Part shown: piece after piece, positions 24,901-38,200 of the stretch
Layout of the letters: every line of letters starts with the position of its first letter
Numbering within the stretch: the first letter of the stretch is position 1
NCBI RefSeq assembly: GCF_964199755.1
Contig: NC_133899.1
Location: forward strand, 23,663,446-23,727,445
Source: Larus michahellis
Taxonomy: Eukaryota > Chordata > Aves > Charadriiformes > Laridae
Direction of reading: 5' to 3'
DNA length: 64,000 nucleotides
The notes under the pieces: generated by a model
The model's database searches: none
Told to the model about the DNA's origin: nothing
What the model saw: only the letters and a program-made list of their open reading frames with translations
Made by a program: the position numbers and the translations under genes

Positions 24901-25036
24901 TTGCTGTGTTATTTTGCACACATGTAAGCTACCAGCAAGCTTTTACTGCTGGCGTTTTTCTGTCGCTAGTCTTTTCTCGGCTAATCTCCCACTGTCACTG
25001 GAAATCTCACCACGTTGGACGGTTTACTGAAAACAT
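21946..25036. other. Unassigned stretch downstream of the RBBP6-like gene
   Basis: No gene or named repeat recognised. It holds the T23 run and a short heptamer repeat (ACTATTT, about 24023-24050). Right-unit equivalent 55895-58985. Confidence 0.4.
24328..24350. repeat. T23 homopolymer (left unit)
   Basis: 23 T on the plus strand, the same length in the right unit (58277-58299). No adjoining retrocopy was recognised. It lies about 700 bases beyond the candidate poly(A) signal of the RBBP6-like gene. Confidence 0.9.
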
Positions 25037-25042
25037 TTTATT
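25037..25042 (-). promoter_or_regulatory. Candidate poly(A) signal for RBBP6-like
   Basis: AATAAA on the minus strand, about 425 bases after the stop codon at 25466. No other strong candidate lies closer. The equivalent in the right unit is 58986-58991. Confidence 0.55.
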
Positions 25043-25465
25043 GTAATCAAAAAGTGACGTATCAGGGCTCTGCGTATTCTGCAAATCATTCTGCTGATAT
25101 TTCATAATCGGTTGTAACAGCTGCTTCTGGCAGGCAATTAAAAAACATACTCAACCATGAAGATGTTCACAGTACCTGAAACTCCACCCAAAGTAATGAA
25201 CGGTGGTTAAAACTAAGATGCCCCAGCAAAACCTTTCACGTTGCATTGTCACAACTCACAATTCTGAACAAAATGTTCACTTCTATAAAGCTCCAATGTA
25301 AAGATCCAGCTGCAATATTTCAAGGGCAGCACAGTCGCCTTCATGCCGTTACTTGCAACACTTGAATTCGTTCACATTTTAAGAAAATTTGATACAGATG
25401 ACTTAAGAATTCAGTCTTTTTTTCATTATCTGTCGTTCCATGGAGTGACAGATTTCACTTTTTAG

Positions 25466-26261
25466 TCATCCTTCTCTTTGCTCTTCTTCGATTTTTTTCT
25501 TCTTGTGTTTGAGTTTTGTCCCAAACTCAGCATTGGGAAATCCTTTATTCTCATCCCCTTTTCTTCTCTTCTGGTGTTTTTTACATTCATTTCCTTTGCC
25601 ATCTTCCAGCGGATATTCCATGTCCTTCTCATTTGATTGTGGTGGATCTTTCATGCCGTGGCGCTCTCTTCCAGAAGGTTTTTCAGGGTCACGTCCATCT
25701 CTATTATGACTTCTGTGGCTTTGCCCACCAGGAGAGTCTTCCCTGCGTCCCCGAGCATATGGCAAATTCTCTCGTCTGGTCCCAGGTGGACCAGACCTAT
25801 CTGGAGAAATGCTCTCTCTATTTACTGCTGGTCGAGGTTGAGCGCCAGCAGCAAAGCCCTTGTAAAACTTTTCGTACCATTCTCTATAGTTCCGTTCCCA
25901 TTCTCTGTATCTCTCCTTTTCAAAGCGACCTCTGAGGTCAACAGATCTGCCATGGTAAGCTTTCATATCATACGGGGGAACTTCTCGGTATCTCTTAAAG
26001 TACTGCCTTTCTCCATCCCCTCGAGGTATAGTCCGTTTAGTGGGAGACTGGCCTCGAAACGCTGGAGACCTTGACCTAGAGCGACAGTTACGACTCTTCC
26101 CTTTGCCTCTTCTTGGATAGGGTGGTGATCGCGAGAAGGAACGAGAAGGGGAACGCCTAAATGATCGAGAGTAGGAGCCAGAGCGGGAAGAACCTGATCT
26201 TGACTTGGAGTGGGTACACGAACTTCTAGAGTAAAATGAAGCACTATAGGGAGACTTGGAC
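25466..26261 (-). CDS. RBBP6-like: RBBP6-like exon 14 (RS domain, terminal)
   Basis: This 796-bp terminal exon begins SKSPYSASFYSRSS, has dense RS/SR pairs, then EKERYREWERNYREWYEKFY and AAGAQPRP as in RBBP6. It stops early after KKKKIEEEQREG, where RBBP6 continues for over 800 residues. The left copy reads RNCRSRSR, while the right copy (59415-60210) reads RNYHSRSR and human reads RNYRSRSR, so each copy carries its own change. Confidence 0.92.
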
Positions 26262-29200
26262 CTTAGAAAAAAAAACAACACAAAAACCATAAATGAAGTT
26301 AATTCAAAACAGTCACTCTCCTGGTTGATTTTTCTCCTCCCAAAATTAGTTGTTTGGGGGTTTTTCCCCTCTCCATATGCTTATGTCAAAGCTGCTTTCA
26401 GCTGCTGACATAACGCTACTGCAAATTGGAGGACGTGATAACATGTAAAAGTTTCTGCTTACAAGAGAGAACACCTGCTGCTTTGATAGTGTAAAAGCAT
26501 AGAGGAAGGGTAAGTTTATATCCACCATTTCTGTCACATGAACTGCCACAGCTCTTGATTGACTGAAGGTGGCCTATACTGGCTTCTGCTGGTCCGCAAA
26601 GGCACACGTGTTTCACTACTCAGGCACGACATGCAGTGCAAACCCTTTTTGGTGCAGTAAGACGCAAAAAGAGCAAGTCTTAATGGCTACAGTGCACTAT
26701 CAAACATCAAGAAGACACGATTCAGCCTGAAGACAGTAAAGCTCCATTTTAAAATGCCCGCTCAGTCCATTTAACTTCACTACTGATTTGGCAATTTGTA
26801 CAGGATGCAAAATACAGCAAAATACGGATTGTACAGCAATTCTACATACAGGACACTTCTAGCCACATGGCCTAGCAAAATTTTCCACATCATAGCTCTA
26901 ACCAAGGATAGTGACGGCTTCTGAACTCAGCCTCTAGTACTACAACCCATTGCCATTACTCTAGGAAAGCTACTGGCAGCGTTACTAACAGAGCTGTTCA
27001 GACTCCTGCCCATGTGATTTTTGGGGACAGAAGACATGAGCTACCCTGAGCTTTTTCTTCACAAGTTTTGCTTTTATTAGTTTTTAAAGAACCATTTCAC
27101 ATTATTCTGCATATGTTCATTAGCATCATTCCTCCCCTTTAGGAAGAGACACACCTGCTCCTTAACAACTGCTGCCCAATTCTAACGATCCGTCTGCTGT
27201 AGCCTCTGCCGTATGTGAGCTAGTACCCTACATATGAAACCCCCATCGCTGCTAATCCCTTGAATCATCCAGTCCATCCAATGACAGAAGGATGGAGTGG
27301 AACTCCTCCTCATTCTTCTACACAATCTGCTTCTCCCTTACGGACTCTGCCCTGATTTTAAAGAGGAAAGAGAACAAAGCGGGAGCGTGGTGGCGAGCAT
27401 TTTTCTCCCTGCTTTCTGTTCATTTGAGATGACACTCATTTCTTGGTCTTCACACTTGCCCTCCACATCCTCATCCCCGGCACGTCCCTCAGTCTTCTCT
27501 CCTCATACTCAGCTTTGCAACTGTGCATGGAGGCTGCCCATGCTGAAAAGAGACTCCCATCTCCCGTGTGCCGAGTGCCCACCGCTCCTCTGCCACTCCT
27601 TGATACGCTTAATGCTTCCCACGTTGTTGATGACATATTTGGCCTGTTCTTGTCCCTGAACTGTTATTTTCTTCCTTACTGAATTTCAGATTTCAGACAA
27701 TCTGTGGGATGGATCCTGGTTTCTGTTATTTATTTATCTTAAGATTTTAGAAACACAATGCACCCTTACAATCTACCTAGAACAAATTTATACCAAAAGG
27801 AAGGACGAGCTTGACACTGCGACAATAGATAAGGCAGGCTCCTCTCTCTCCCTCTGAGAGAAAGCAGCTTGGCTGTTGGAGATGACTATATTGAAGAAAT
27901 TCAAAATTGTCAGAAACTAACAGCACTGACTTTTCCAATCATGTGCTCAATCAGTATCAACTAAGTTGCCAAAAAAAAAAAAAAGAGAATGTTGGAGTCT
28001 GGTTGCTATCAGGAAATCAATTTTTTCAGCTCTGTTCAGCCAGCAATCAAAAGGGTGGCTTTCCATCCGATCCTTTGATTCTGTTTCATTTTTATATGTA
28101 ACTATAGTGTCCTCAAAAAAACGTCGTTTCTCAGAGTCCTCTTTTCAATCATGTACCGGGGTTTTATGTTAAATAATCTCACCGCAAGCACAGACTCCCT
28201 CCGTCAAAGCCAATTCAAATTAAGCCGTTTAAACAATAATTACCACTTGTATTCTCCACAGCTATCTGTGCATTCTTTCTTCATTGTAAATCAGCTGTTG
28301 TATAAGGTACGTGTTATGGCCTCGTTACAAGCAGTAATAGATTGAATTGCTGTGGAATACTTACAGTTCCCAGCCTGGTCTGCCACCTGCTGAGCGAGGT
28401 GTACTGGCTCTCGTTGGATGACGACCTTTTGGAGTCGGGAGAGGACAAAGAGAAAAATCCCATTCAGTGTATCTGAAGGCCATTTCTTTACAGAATTTCT
28501 GAAGTTATAGTTACTTACCAGTTGTGGGCACTGATTGTCCTTGGGGGCCCGGAAGACTTGGTAATGCTGGTTGTCTTCGTACAGGAACCTGACAGGCCTT
28601 GTGAGTAAATGCAGACGGTTGGAAAAGAAGCTCTACTAAATGCAAGAATCACTGCATATGTTGAAATACAACTTACCTTCTCTTTCAACAAACTGCTGAC
28701 CGACAGCCAGGGAGATGCAGAAGGTTCAGCAGCAGTCACCAGAGCAGCAGGAGGTATAACACTATCAGCATTGCTACAAAAAAAAAACCCAAATTTTTAT
28801 TGTTCAAACAGTCTTTTGAAGGGCTACTGTCATGTCTGTAAATATTTCACATTTACAGTGTTTCAGTGTTTATTATCCAATCTGTACGCGTCACTGACTA
28901 TGCTGTGTATTACTGAGGATGACTCTGACTTATCGTAATATTGATTATAGAAATACTGTAGAAAGAAGTACTGTGAAAACACCTGGCCTATTTTACCCAG
29001 GATTGTGCTTTTACACTTTTCATGGAAATATTATTTCCTCGGTACTAAAGAGAAATTAACCCACTCAAGAAGGTTTGCCATAACAAAATGGTTTCTTTAG
29101 GAATTGCTAGCCCCTTCAAATGAAAGGGCTCCTGGGGAAAAAGCGTTCCTCTCTCAGGCTAAGCCTGTACGGAATGACTGATACGGGACCCAAACAAGCA

Positions 29201-32200
29201 ATACTTCTGAGAACATTCTTGCAGGAGGCACACTTCCGACTTTTCAAAGTGTCCTCTTTCAAAGTGAGGACTTTCACTAAACAGAACTTCCGCAGTTATC
29301 TGAAACTGTCACTAATGAGACATAAATGGCTGTCAGCGCAGCTCAAGGAGAAGAATCTAACTTTGGCATCCTGGTGTCTTTTATGTTCATGTTGATCTAC
29401 AGATTTACTTACTGCAAAGGTCCAGGAGGTGCAACAGTCATAGTCATGAGTGCTGGTGGAGGTGGTGGCGGCTGCTGCTGCTGCTGAATCGTCTGGTGGA
29501 GCCCTTTTGTGTAGCCACTTCCATTGCTGAAGCTGTTCACAGCCTAGAGGCAGAAAAACATTTACCACAAGGTAATATGAAACTTCAGTAGATACATGAA
29601 CAAAAGCCTCCACAGAGTAAAATTACTTGTGTAGTCCTGTAAATGCTGTCAATCCTAAAATGAATCAACACACAAATACATGCACACATCGCCTTAAACA
29701 CTGAGAGTAACAACTGGTCACTCAGAGTACCTGTATCTAAAATACTTCAGTGTTAACACCGAATTTGACAGTAAGGCAATCACGTTAAACAAAAGCGCGA
29801 CCTGAATTTGCCCCACTGTCTCTAAAGAGTTGTCAGCTTCTCCAGCAACAGATAATGGATTTGAAAAGTAAATGTAGCCGATTTAATTTAGCAGGTTTTG
29901 AGGAGATGTAAACTAATATTTTCTTCCCTTTTGGCTTTTTACAAATAGACTTGTCTTACAGTTTACGTAAAAGTCATCCTGTTACCTTGCGTAGGAACAT
30001 GTTGGCAATTAAAGCATCAGGGGAAACGTCTGTCTGATGACACGTTGGGCATGTGTGTTCCTCAGACTCCAGCAATGTTGTTCTAATGCCTGTGCGTAAT
30101 TAGAATCATCAAAGTAGGTTTAGCCAACAAAAGGAAATTTTGGAGGCTCCAATCAATCATAAAAAGAGATATATGATTAATGAGTGAATATGGTCTTGAA
30201 TTGAGAGCATGAAGCTATAGATGTTCAACCATGGAAATCATTTCTAGGATGCAGCAAATAACTGTGCGGTTTTGATATTTCACTAACGTAACATTTGAAG
30301 ACGGCTGCGTCTGGATGTTTTGACTGTCCTTTTTTCCACTCTCTAGTACAGTGAGAAGTCACCACCCTCCAGGTTAATGAATAAAACGCACCTCAAAAGA
30401 ACATCAGAAGGACTGAGTTGCAAAGGTTTTAACCAGCTCTCCCGTGGAGAAGAATGTGGATTAAATGCCTAACTATTGGTTTGTGGCAGACCACAGTAAG
30501 GTTGGCTATACTGAGCCGACCAGAGTTGGCTATACCATTTTGTGTGAGGGAAAGGGCTGTGAGAAAAACTAAATGCATTCAATATCTAATACTGTAATCA
30601 CCTGCGCAGCTGTGCACTCTTCTAATGCTTGTCCTTCCGCATGTAAAGAGGATTTAACAAGATACGTAAAAAAGGAAAAAAGCTTTCTGCCTTTTTTTTT
30701 CCTTTATACGAGAAGAGTCCTTTCCTATTCAGTGGACACTCAAGTATGGAATAGAACTGGTAACAAAGACATTTTGTCATCTCCTGTTTCTGCTTTCAGA
30801 AAATCAGATGTGGTGTTTGGAGTGAACGAACCGGGGAGTAACACTTACATTCATCACAATAACTGTTTCCACAGCAGGGAATAACGGCCGCATCAGTCAT
30901 TATCTCTTTACAAATGAGACATAACAACTCATCTGGAACAGGGTCTTCGGAGGAGGAGGAGGAGGAGGACGGCTCCGCTGGTAAGAAGGGAGGCTTCTCC
31001 TTCTTTCCGCTAGCATAAGCTTCCCTGGAGGGCCGGGTGAGGAAGGAAAAATTTAACAATGGGTACAGGAAAACTTTTCCAAGCTCTGGAGTTCCCGGGG
31101 CATGAACAGTAGGACCGCCCTATTTTAATACGAGAAAGCATCACGGATTTTGAGGTTAACATACAATGACAATGCTTCCTCCCCCGTGGTTACAGATGCC
31201 GGCCAACTTGGCTGCATTGCCACTCAGACATTCACGCATGGTTTCTCTCCTTCACCTTTTGGTCAGCCCAATTAGTTCCATACTTACGCATTAATAATTG
31301 GTATTGCATATGTTCCGCTCTTTGTCAGCATAGCACCCTTTGTATTGGGATCTTTCACCTCCATCATGAAACTCCTTGGAATGCCCGTGCTTTTCTTAAT
31401 TCTGGCAACAGGCTCAACATTTTTGTCCTGTTAAGAAAAGGAATGCAGACATAGCTCATCTTAAGACCCACACTTAAAATGACACTTTGATGATTAATTT
31501 AAGCAGCAAAAGCCCTTAATTCTCTCCTTCTACCTAGCCTAAGGGTTACTCGACCAAAAATACTTATTTTCCTACAGAAATATAGCCAGGATGTTTCAAG
31601 GACTTGAGCAGCATTTTGAACTCCGTGGACATTCTTTTGCTAAACTTCAGCTTCCGCAAGGATTACATATGGCTTAGCTCACCATCCACTCAGAGGAGAG
31701 GCACAAACCCACTCCTCCTCCACAGCGCAATGCAGAGGGAGAGCCCCATTCAGGGCTCTGAACCAGTCACTGGAGAAACTTAGTTCACCATCGATATGTA
31801 CGAAGGTTGCATATGCATTCGGCGACTAAAGTTAGATGGCATGAATACTCAACCAGAGACTTGTGTCATTAAAACACGCAAATATTCAATAGGTGGGGTC
31901 AAGAGAAACATCTTCCTTTTATACGGAATTCTAAACACTGTGAACTGTCATTAAAAAGCGTTAAAACCAGAAAGATTTTTAATAGTATTGAAATACATAA
32001 AAATACGCATGACAGTTCACAGAGAAAGATCTATGGACATATTTAATAGCTACGACCAAGAAAAAAGAACATTTTACCTTTTAAATTCCAGGTTTCCCTT
32101 GAATTTTGAAGGGGTTTGCAACATTGCCCTATAACCTCTGGATTTCACCCCACGAGAAACAATGCCTAATCTGAATGTTCTTGTATTTGTTATGTAATTG

Positions 32201-35200
32201 CCACGTGAAAAAGGAAAAGCGAAGTAACACCAGAAGTCCCCTGCACTCTTACCCCATTCGTTGGGCAGTTCTTTATGTAGTGGCCAGGTTTTCCGCAACG
32301 AAAGCATATATAGGATGGTGGAGGCGTATCCCAGGGTTTGGTCATGTAACTAAAGGGTTTTTGAGAAAAGGAGAAAAAGGTATGCATGTGTCTCTCTTGT
32401 TAAAACAAACATCTCTACAATTTGTCCACAATCTTCAAAGAACAGATTTGACGTTATCGACACTTACTTGATTGGATTGTATTCACGGCAAGACTGCATC
32501 ATCATAGCTTTTATTTTGTCTTCTTCGGAAGCATTGGCTGCAGCCAGATTGTCGGTCTGTTTAAGAGGTAAGCATTTGACACACGCATTAGAAACACATT
32601 TGCGCCCACGCAGCCAGAGACGAGACCACTCACCCCATCCTGTAAAGAGCAGCACAACGCTAGCTGGGGCTGCATGAAAACAGCTGCTTATAGAAAATAC
32701 TGTTGTCCTGAAGGTGTTCTGGGCACTCCTTACGCCATCACATGACGTTTATGTGCCCGTTAACTTCTTGGGCACTCAAAACCTTAGGCTCTGTTTGCAC
32801 TTCACATCAAGACTCGTGTAACCAATCCAGTTTTCTTCCAAGCGGACTGAAGCCATGTGTAGAAAAAATGACGCTACCCAGTACTCTTCAACTGATTTTT
32901 AAGCTCCAGACTACTGGAAGGAGGAGATAGCCACTGTACGTTTACTGGAGAAAGATGTATGCAACTATCAGTATTTACGCTCTGCAGCGTTAAAAGGACA
33001 CTCAACTCAAGAGTCGGGGAAGCTCTTTCTGCTTGCTGAAATTCAGCTTCAGACACAGAAGTGTTAAAAGGAATCAAGCTTTTTATAATCCCTCAGCAAG
33101 ACAACAGACTCTTTGCAGTAGAAGTTTGGCCATCATGTGCTCTCGGCAGTCCAAACCACGTGTTTGGACTCCCCCTACTAACTTCTTCATATTAAGTGAT
33201 TTAACTACAGTAAGGAAAACCTGCAGGTTTTTTCCAGTTGACTGTGTCCTTTTAACATACAAATTGTCATATAAGCCTTGTGCACCGCTAGATCTTCAAA
33301 TTATGGAAGCCCGCTGGATTTCTTTAAGCAGCATTTCTTAAAACGCTTTTATTACACACAAGCCCAGTTACAAGCCAGGTCTAAGGGAGTGACTGTCAAT
33401 GATTTGGACCTTCAGGTACCCATCCTTCAGATCAGCCCCTCATGGCTTTGGCTTTATATGCATTCATTCACAAAAGCAACAAACTAGTTTCTACATTTTA
33501 TTAAATGGTTGTTTCTTAGACATAGTGTTTTCTCAACAGTAACATAATCCAGAGGGACATCTCTGAAATCATTTCCATTAACATTTACAGAAAACTTTAC
33601 AGACGCTTCACTCATTTGTTGGAACCCAAACGGTTTACAAAGCACGTCCAAAACCCACAAAACATTACTAGGAATAGACCAAAATTGAAATACAGCATTT
33701 AATACGTCGTAATCACAAACCAGAAGCCTGATAACACATTGCCTCCATGCTAAGCCAGTCTGCACTAAAGAGGTCAGAGAAAGTAACAGGTTTGAGCTGC
33801 CGTATTTTTCTGAAATACTTAAATTCTCTCAAAAGCCTAAAAGCGTACCCCACTTGGACAGTTTTTCACATTTTAGAGTAAAACTTCACGTGAGGTTCCA
33901 GAACTTCACAGACAGGACACGTTTAGGGACAGCACTGATGGAGACCACTGTCTTTTGGTGGATACCTTCCAAACTCTTTCTGTTTTTCTTTATTCCCCCC
34001 CACAAATGTACACATTAGGAAACGTGTCTCACACTGCAGTGAGAGAGGGAAGAAGCTCCCAGCGGGAAAAGATTCCTCTTTCTTGGAAATGAACTCCCGC
34101 CTGTATTATAATCTTTGTAACTTTAAAGACTAGTGTTTTAATTGGCTAGCACTACGCCTTTTCACAAGGTGCAATTGCTAGGGCTTTCCCAGACAAAGTT
34201 ACGCATTGTTGAGCAAAAAATGCAAGCAGTTCCAGAGCAAAACACGGTATTACAACAGTTTCAGAGGTCACATCTGCTAATACGCCACACATACACATTG
34301 GTAGATTCCAATAAATGATTAGGCGCTTTTTCAGAATTTACACAGTCTGCGTGCAAACAAATTAGGTTGTGTTGCTCACTGTAGGTGCACTACAATTTAT
34401 GAAGTTGTGCAGCTCTCAAAGAATGGATCTGTAACTGTAATGACCGGCAATTCAGAAATAGCCATGCAAGTGTCCGCGTTACAGAAACGCTTCTATTTTG
34501 GCTGTGGCAAAGCCCCCTGAAATGTCCACACCTTGCAGCCAATTCCATTCTTCTGTAAAAAATGTTTTCGTTTCCCACACAAAATTAACGAGATGTATGA
34601 AAAATGGTAAACAGCGTCTGAAGGGCTTCTTTTTTGTCTCTTGAAGATGAGTAATCCTGCAACGTTACGTTGAGGCTGATAAGGTACTCCCCTTCTCTCT
34701 GCCCAAGCTGGGAACTGCTCTTTACAGGATAGTATCAAAATACACACGCATTGTAAAGTTAAAATAAATACTTTAAGTTATTAAAAATTAAATTAAGGTT
34801 TTGTTCACATTACAACAGCTATCCAGCTATAGACCACAGCATAAGAGTTAAAAATACAAAGCAAACGATTTCTTTGGGGAGGGAGTAGGGGTAAGTATTT
34901 GACAAGATTATATATATATACATATATTTACCTTCACAAGCTGGGCCAGAGAAAGAGGTGCAGGAGAGTCATCAATCTGTTCACAAAACACGAAACACAT
35001 ATTCAAGTTCCACAGTCAAAACACAGCGATAGTTCACCTCTACTCTAGTCTGAGAGTAACACTATATCCTCTGGGCGTCACTGAAAGAGGCGTTTCAAAC
35101 CCGGTGTAATTTGTCTTTGTCCAAAACAAAGTCCAAAACTATGAGAGCTTAGGAGTGCCCGTGTGGTTAATGAGAAGAAACTAAATGAATCGAACTGGCT

Positions 35201-38200
35201 TGAGATGAACTGCTTGCTCCCGAATACCTCAGAGAGGGACCCTTGTCAAATGCTCACAACTGCTTGAAAGTCGAAGGGGTAAGGCGGCTGTCAATTTTCA
35301 GCTGAAAAGGTTTTTAAAAAACTATTTATTTGAGAAGGACCCATCACTGCGGGAAACTTATCTTCAGCGTAGTTTGTAAACTAATGGTTAATTTCCCATC
35401 ATTGATACAGGCACATGGTTATGCTTCTAGGAACAGAGTGTAGCTGCCTGTCAAAATAAAGCACCTGCACATCGGCCCTGGAACATGAACTCTGCCCCTC
35501 CGCTCAAGAAGGTTAAAAATGCCAAGCTCGCCATACCCCACAAAGCCCAAACAAAAACAGCAATCCAAAACATCAGCCAATAAAAAGAACCCATCACCTT
35601 GTCTAGAAAAAGAATAAGCTGCTCAAATTCCTGAAATGAAGGGGTTTACTACGACAGAGATCCTTGCAGTCACTGACACAGCCACACTAAAAGGATCCCC
35701 TTCCGTGCTTTGGCTGTAGTAACAGCAGGAGAGCAGCACACATTTGCAAGCGTGGAATGACAGCTAACGTAAGAGCAAGGTGATGAAGCAATAGCCAAAG
35801 AATAAGCTTTTGTGCATCCTGTTTAAAACAATCTTAACTAATGTTAAGTTTGCTGCTTTACTCTACAGCAACAATTGGCAAGCTTTCCAGTGATTTATTC
35901 CTACCACGCTAAGATCCAGGTTCTGCTTTGAAATACATCCAGAAACATGTGTATTTCAAACAAAACAAAACAAAATCCCCACACTTTTGACCAAGACCTG
36001 AGGTAGATTCCAGACTAAAGCTAATTGTGTCTCCAACACTAGAAGCACCTGAGGCTGCGCTGATTTACAGTGAGAGAGAGGTCACGTAAAGAGCGATGCG
36101 AGGCTTCTGCCCTCCCTCCTTTGGTCTTTTGGGGGCTTTTTTGAGACACCTCTGTTAGCTGGTGGTAAGATGCTACTTAGAAATATAATGCAGACATGGC
36201 AGGGAACACACGAGGCGAAAAGAATGGTAACTTTATTTATGAACATGTGATTCCTGTTTATACACATGCTAGCAAACAACAAGAAAAATAATGCTTTTCA
36301 AGAAATAAAAACCCATCGGAATTAGATCAAATACTACAAATGTGGCTTACATAAATGCACTACATTAAGTGCTGGGGTCACCGGGTCAGTTAAAGTAACT
36401 CCAACTCGAGTGATCGGATCCAGTGATCCAGGGTTAGTGTAATGCCTCACACCACTCGAGTGAAGAAAAAGCAGTTCTACTTCAAATAACGATGAAAAAC
36501 TAAAACCATCACACAGTAAGTTTTATACTACAAGGACTATTTTGAAACACACAGTTTCACACCGTATTCAAGCCAAGTGCCAAATCCAGACCTAGACCAC
36601 TACCAGTCAAGTATTTCCCTGGGTTACTGATCTAGATTTTAGCAGCAGACTGACAGCGTTTTCAAACCTCAAGAAAAATGCTGCCCCTTTTCCCAATGTA
36701 AATTCAAAGTGGTGGTATACTAAAGAAAGGCTTAACCTTTGGGAAATGAAAGCAGCATCCAACCCTGAAAACACCCGGATCCAAAAAGGTACTGCAGGCA
36801 GAAGTTAAGAAAAGTGACAGGGATTTTACCCACAAATGCACCACGCTATGCACAAATGCACCAGAGCGGGCAGGGGTGAGCGGCCCTGCTCCCTGCCCCG
36901 CAGGGGGACCCTGGGCACAGACCCCAGCCCCCCAGACCCAGACCCCAGCCCCGTGCCTGCCTGGGCACCCAGAAGCTCCCTCCTCTTTGCAGGCAGCCTT
37001 TGGGCTCAGTGCTGCTCCGCAGGCAGGGATCATCTCCCAGGGCTCCAGCCTGGAAAGGGGCAGCGGAGGCACCAGCTCAGGCTCCGGGCAGCACCCAGCT
37101 GCTCCCAGCGAGCATCCCTCCGGCACCAGCCCAGGGGACCCTGGGCTCCCCGGGGGATGTGTCCCCCGGTGCAGGGAGGCCCGATCCCAGCAGAGCATGA
37201 GCAGCCCAGAAAGGCTTCTCCCAGCCCCTGGCCTTGCAGGGGTGGGGGGAGAGGGCAAGCCAAGCTCCCGGCCCCCCGAGCTCCCCAGAGCAGGGTGCCC
37301 ACCCCACTCCATCCCCACGGTGCCTGCTCCAGCCTGCCCGGGCAGTGGGGGTGCCCACCTCCCTGGAGTGGGGCCCTACCTCTGGCAGCACAAGTGTCCT
37401 CTCCTTTAGGGCTTTCATGATGCCTCCTAAATGTCAGCACACACAGAGAGGTTTTGGGCCCCAGGAAGGGCTGGGTGTGTTGTTTGAGGGGTCAGGAGCA
37501 GGGGCAAAGGGCTGCGTGGGGAGCAGGGGAGCAGTGCTGTGTTGTGCCCGTCACCAGGCACCGGCAGTTGCAGCTGGAACACGGGCCATGGCAACAGGAG
37601 CGCAGTGGGGACGGGAACAAGCCCCCTTACAGGGCGGGCAGCTCAATACATACATGCCCCCCAAAGTTAATAATCCCAACACATTAGACTTCCTCCCTGT
37701 CTTAAGCGGTTCTTCCTAACCATGCCCTCATTTAACAAGTGGGTTTGCCCAGAGCATTGCAGACTGTCTTTGGGACGCTGGGGCAAGTGCAGCACGTCCT
37801 TCCAAAGAAGTCTGGATGTACCGACATGCCAAGGAAAAACCCAGCCTGTCCTCATCTACAAGTGCTAGCCCAGGCTCCAGGCAGCGCCTTCTGGGCCTTT
37901 GAGCCACCGACCCTTCACCATCCTCCGTTCCTTACCATCTCACCATACAACAGCTCTTACGGGTTAGTAGATGAGCAGCCACAAGAGAAGCCCAAAGGCA
38001 AAACCCCAGAGGAAACACAGCTACAATTCTGAAAAGCAATCAACAGGTCCCAGTGACACCAAGGGGTCACTGCAGTCTACGGGCAGGGCTGGAACGTGTA
38101 CTTCTGGTGGCATTTGATCCAAGGCACCTCCTACAGAGCACCCAGCCCTGCTGGGACAGGCGATGCTCTCTGCCTTGGCTCAAACAGTATCACTTCAATT

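Larger units (their letters stand above)
1..33947. repeat. Tandem unit, left copy (33,947 bp)
   Basis: Every base from 1 onward is matched by the sequence starting at 33948, so the period is 33,947 bp at the left end. It rises to 33,948 and then 33,949 after two 1-base insertions in the right copy, near 47545 (extra A) and near 51560 (extra G). The unit contains one gene set: the 3' ten coding exons of one RBBP6-like gene, the 5' four exons of the next, one KLHL10-like gene and several transposon fossils. The start of this unit is only the window edge. The true duplication breakpoints cannot be placed, because the period is unbroken throughout the window. Confidence 0.97.

Noticed and set aside
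33947-33948. Treating this point as the true tandem breakpoint
   Set aside because: It is only where the window's first base recurs. The period is unbroken across it and an RBBP6-like intron reads through, so the real breakpoint can lie anywhere in the unit.
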